Origin: Marinibacterium sp050389775
GTDB lineage: Bacteria > Pseudomonadota > Alphaproteobacteria > Rhodobacterales > Rhodobacteraceae
Assembly (NCBI RefSeq): GCF_050389775.1
Contig: NZ_CP177144.1
Location: 1,736,001-1,800,000 of the forward strand
Direction: 5' to 3'
DNA: 64,000 bases
Of this stretch, positions 61,869 through 64,000 are shown piece after piece. The position numbers were made by a program, and so were the translations under genes. The notes under the pieces are model-generated. The model ran no database searches, had not been told where the DNA came from, and was given only the letters and a program-made list of their open reading frames with translations. Within the stretch, counting starts at the first letter, position 1, and each line of letters starts with the position of its first letter.

Positions 61869-62950
61869 CGCGAGAAGGCCTCCAGCAGGGCGTCCTCGCA
61901 GACATCGTCGGCCCGGGCCCCGCCCGCTCGGGCCCGGCGCGGGGCGGTCTTTTCCGCACCGCCGCCCGACGGGGCCGCATCGGCCGATGGGGCGGCCCCA
62001 TGGGCGGCCATGAAGGTGTTCATCGCCGTCTGCACGCCCAGCCGCGATACCGTGCGCTTGTTGGTCTCGTAATAGACCCCGCGCGTGTTGGCCGAGGTGA
62101 TGATCTCGTAGGACGGGAAGTAGTCGACATCGTCGTTGGCATCGGCCAGCGCCCCGCAGACCGCCCGCAGGACCGACTTGGAATAGCAGGTGGCCACCTC
62201 GACATGATGGCCCGAGGCCGTGGCCGTCAGCGGCACGGGGGACGTCGTGATCAGGAACCGGACATCCTTGTTGCGCGCCCGCATGAGCGCCATGAAGGTC
62301 TCGAAATCGCGCTTGATCTCGTCGTAGCGGTAATTGTGGAACCCAAAGACCGCATCATCGTGCCGGCCGGCAATCGTGCCCGGCGCGGTGGGATAGACCG
62401 TGCCGCTCTCGCGGTCGATCCAGGCCTCGGTCAGGCCGAAGGTAAAGACCATCAAGTCACAGCGGAAGAAGGCCTTGCGCACGTTGATCAGGTGGCGTTC
62501 GCGATGGGCCAGCACCGCCTCGGGGCTGTCGAATCCGTCGGGTTCGATACTGGGCCTTTGAGCATCGACATACCGCCCGTCGCGTTCCCAGACCCGGTGC
62601 GCCGGGGTGACCTTGCCCCGCGCTTCCTCGACCAGCTGCATCAGCTGACGGGTGGTGTAGATATTTCCGTAGCGCGCCGAGTAAAGCTCGTATCCATAGC
62701 GCTGCGCCAGCGTCAGATCGACATCCAGCGGCATCGGTTCGGTGTCGATGACGTTGAACCCGGCGGTCTTGAGCGCCCGACCCACATGCTGGGCAAAGCA
62801 GGATCCGGCCGTGGCGATGCGCATGTCGCGGGTGATCGGGAATTTCGGGCGATAGACATCGCCGGGGTCCAGCGGCTCGCGGTCGGTAACGGCCGACCGC
62901 CAGAAGGCCCGGGGTTCCAGGTCGCTGTAGGGACTTGCTGGGGCGCCCAT
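61865..62950 (-). CDS. GSCFA-domain protein
   Basis: A 361-residue protein with the family-defining motif MRIATAGSCFAQHVGRALKT around residues 43-62. FTFGLTEAWIDRESGTVYPT and FLITTSPVPLTATASG are further conserved blocks. GSCFA domains are SGNH-like and associate with polysaccharide biosynthesis or O-acyl modification. A low-complexity Ala/Gly/Arg tail precedes the C-terminus. GGGAGGGAGCAC is upstream of the ATG. It sits between the alpha and beta CoA-transferase genes and overlaps its downstream partner. Confidence 0.9.
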   Translation of the reverse strand: MGAPASPYSDLEPRAFWRSAVTDREPLDPGDVYRPKFPITRDMRIATAGSCFAQHVGRALKTAGFNVIDTEPMPLDVDLTLAQRYGYELYSARYGNIYTTRQLMQLVEEARGKVTPAHRVWERDGRYVDAQRPSIEPDGFDSPEAVLAHRERHLINVRKAFFRCDLMVFTFGLTEAWIDRESGTVYPTAPGTIAGRHDDAVFGFHNYRYDEIKRDFETFMALMRARNKDVRFLITTSPVPLTATASGHHVEVATCYSKSVLRAVCGALADANDDVDYFPSYEIITSANTRGVYYETNKRTVSRLGVQTAMNTFMAAHGAAPSADAAPSGGGAEKTAPRRARAGGARADDVCEDALLEAFSR

Positions 62951-63023
62951 GTGCTCCCTCCCGGCCGGAGGTCAGGTCGGCGGCCGGGCACCCGCTCCGG
63001 CGGGCGGGCCCGGCCCGGGGCGA

Positions 63024-63719
63024 TCAGGCGGCGCGGACGGTGCGCTGTTCGATCCGCTTTTCGTGCTCGCCCTGGATCAGGCGGTGCACGTAGATGCCGG
63101 GCAGGTGGATCGTGTCGGGGTCCAGGCTGCCGGTCGGCACGATTTCCTCGACCTCGGCCACGCAGATCTTGCCGCACATGGCCGCCGGCGGGTTGAAGTT
63201 GCGCGCGGTCTTGCGGAACACCAGGTTGCCCGTCGCATCGGCCTTCCAGGCCTTGACGATGCTGAGGTCGGCAAAGATCCCCTCTTCGAGGATATAGGTC
63301 TCGCCGTTGAAGTCCTTGTGTTCCTTGCCCTCGGCAATGACGGTGCCCACGCCGGTCTTGGTGTAGAAACCGGGGATGCCGCAGCCGGCGGCGCGCATGC
63401 GCTCGGCAAGGGTGCCCTGCGGGTTGAATTCCAGCTCCAGCTCGCCGCTGAGATACTGGCGCATGAACTCGGCATTTTCGCCCACGTAGGACGAGATCAT
63501 CTTCTTGACCTGCTTGGTCTGCAGCAGGATGCCGATGCCGAAATCGTCAACGCCGGCATTGTTTGAGGCAAAGGTCAGGTCCTTGGTGCCGGCATCCTTG
63601 ATCGCCTGCAGCAGCAGCTCGGGGATGCCGCACAGGCCAAAGCCCCCTGCGGCGATCAGCATTCCGTCGAACAGCACCCCATCAAGAGCTTCCTGGGCCG
63701 AGGCATAGACTTTTTTCAT
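63024..63719 (-). CDS. 3-oxoacid CoA-transferase subunit A
   Basis: A 231-residue alpha subunit of the same CoA-transferase (ScoA/AtoD type). Family segments are GMLIAAGGFGLCGIPELLLQ, LTFASNNAGVDDFGIGILLQ, MISSYVGENAEFMRQYLSGE and TLAERMRAAGCGIPGFYTKT (with GVGT following). The start MKKVYASAQEAL is chosen; the upstream frame is arginine-rich and not family-like. It is the first gene of the leftward unit scoA-GSCFA-SGNH-scoB. Confidence 0.94.
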   Translation of the reverse strand: MKKVYASAQEALDGVLFDGMLIAAGGFGLCGIPELLLQAIKDAGTKDLTFASNNAGVDDFGIGILLQTKQVKKMISSYVGENAEFMRQYLSGELELEFNPQGTLAERMRAAGCGIPGFYTKTGVGTVIAEGKEHKDFNGETYILEEGIFADLSIVKAWKADATGNLVFRKTARNFNPPAAMCGKICVAEVEEIVPTGSLDPDTIHLPGIYVHRLIQGEHEKRIEQRTVRAA

Positions 63720-63878
63720 GAAATGCTTCCCACGTCGTTGCTGACTGTACCAGGGGCCGCGTCCCTCCTGGCCGCGCCCGTGACGGCGGCGCCACTCCAG
63801 ACCCCGCCCGAAGTCGAATGCCATTGGCCCGGCGCGGCTGTCAACATGCGCATGGCCCCGGGCCGGGGGCGGGGTGGC

Positions 63879-64000
63879 CTATTCGGCCTCGCCCGCCTGC
63901 GATGACGACTCATCACCGCCGGTCTTGGCGGATTTCGGCGCAGCGGCCTTCTTGGGTGCTGCCTTCTTGGTCGCCGTTTTCTTGGCTGTGGTCTTCTTCG
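63879..64000 (-). CDS. Lys/Ala-rich C-terminal end of an unidentified protein
   Basis: Forty codons of a leftward gene enter from the right edge. They read KKTTAKKTATKKAAPKKAAA and then an acidic end GDESSSQAGEAE before TAG. Such KKAA-repeat tails occur on histone H1-like proteins, DNA topoisomerase I and some phasins in Rhodobacterales; the fragment does not decide between them. Its stop lies about 160 bp upstream of the CoA-transferase alpha gene. Confidence 0.6.
   Translation of the reverse strand, partial: KKTTAKKTATKKAAPKKAAAPKSAKTGGDESSSQAGEAE

Overview
The window is high-GC DNA from an alphaproteobacterium, most likely order Rhodobacterales (Roseobacter/Paracoccaceae group). Grounds: gene content and order (DUF484-xerC, ruvCAB-ybgC-tolQRAB-pal-cpoB-tilS-ftsH, ycjX/ycjF, GSCFA proteins, a Rhodobacterales-style tad/flp locus with 'VTVDW' pilins), a DUF1127 protein, a possible GTTC-N7-GTTC type LexA box, and interspersed intergenic elements ending in AAGAAGAAG or AAAGAGAAAGAAGCAG. 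No rRNA, tRNA, insertion sequence, prophage or CRISPR array was recognised. It reads as chromosomal core genome with a few accessory inserts.

Layout. 1-9300: end of a hydroxyacid dehydrogenase gene, an acyl-CoA dehydrogenase/thioesterase pair, a tryptophanyl-tRNA synthetase behind an apparent Trp attenuator, truA, a ycjX-GNAT-ycjF operon and a methyltransferase. 9300-15000: sulfotransferase-like gene, ileS behind an apparent Ile attenuator, an O6-alkylguanine-type methyltransferase and a Gre-like protein. 15000-24300: DUF484-xerC, priA, two transporters (MFS, MATE), prmA, a small membrane protein and a DUF1127 protein. 24600-36700: ruvCAB, an unknown gene, ybgC-tolQRAB-pal-cpoB, tilS and ftsH. 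36700-45400: MOSC protein, folD, a membrane LytTR protein, then leftward MarR-helicase-pdeM (ligase-associated DNA repair pair) divergent from a DHA2 drug exporter. 45700-58900: a large leftward tad (tight adherence) pilus locus: AAA+ ATPase, prepilin peptidase, two TPR lipoproteins, TadC, TadB, TadA/CpaF, TadZ/CpaE, an OmpA-family lipoprotein, RcpA/CpaC secretin, RcpC/CpaB and three Flp pilin genes. 59200-64000: lytic transglycosylase, and a two-subunit CoA-transferase operon split by a GSCFA gene and an SGNH-like gene; the window ends in a Lys/Ala-rich C-terminus.

Most notable result. Two aminoacyl-tRNA synthetase genes each have a short upstream reading frame rich in the cognate codon, followed by mutually exclusive hairpins ending in a terminator-like stem. 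The trpS leader encodes MKRLAILSNLWWRPS and the ileS leader MCHLSAIIIRITYPAL. Both leader ATGs lie 7 nt after a candidate -10 box and lack a good Shine-Dalgarno, so both may be leaderless. This is the architecture of ribosome-mediated attenuation. The trpS protein also belongs to the 'TGDRxTGPLHIGHY' subtype, which I associate with Streptococcus-like and auxiliary enzymes.

A second theme is intergenic repeat growth. Short tandem arrays (24 bp x4, 23 bp x3, 111 bp x3, 26 bp x4) sit in intergenic regions, two of them overlapping stop codons, and an AAAGAGAAAGAAGCAG element recurs seven or eight times, sometimes as large inverted repeats. All functional statements are read from sequence by eye; no database search or folding program was run.
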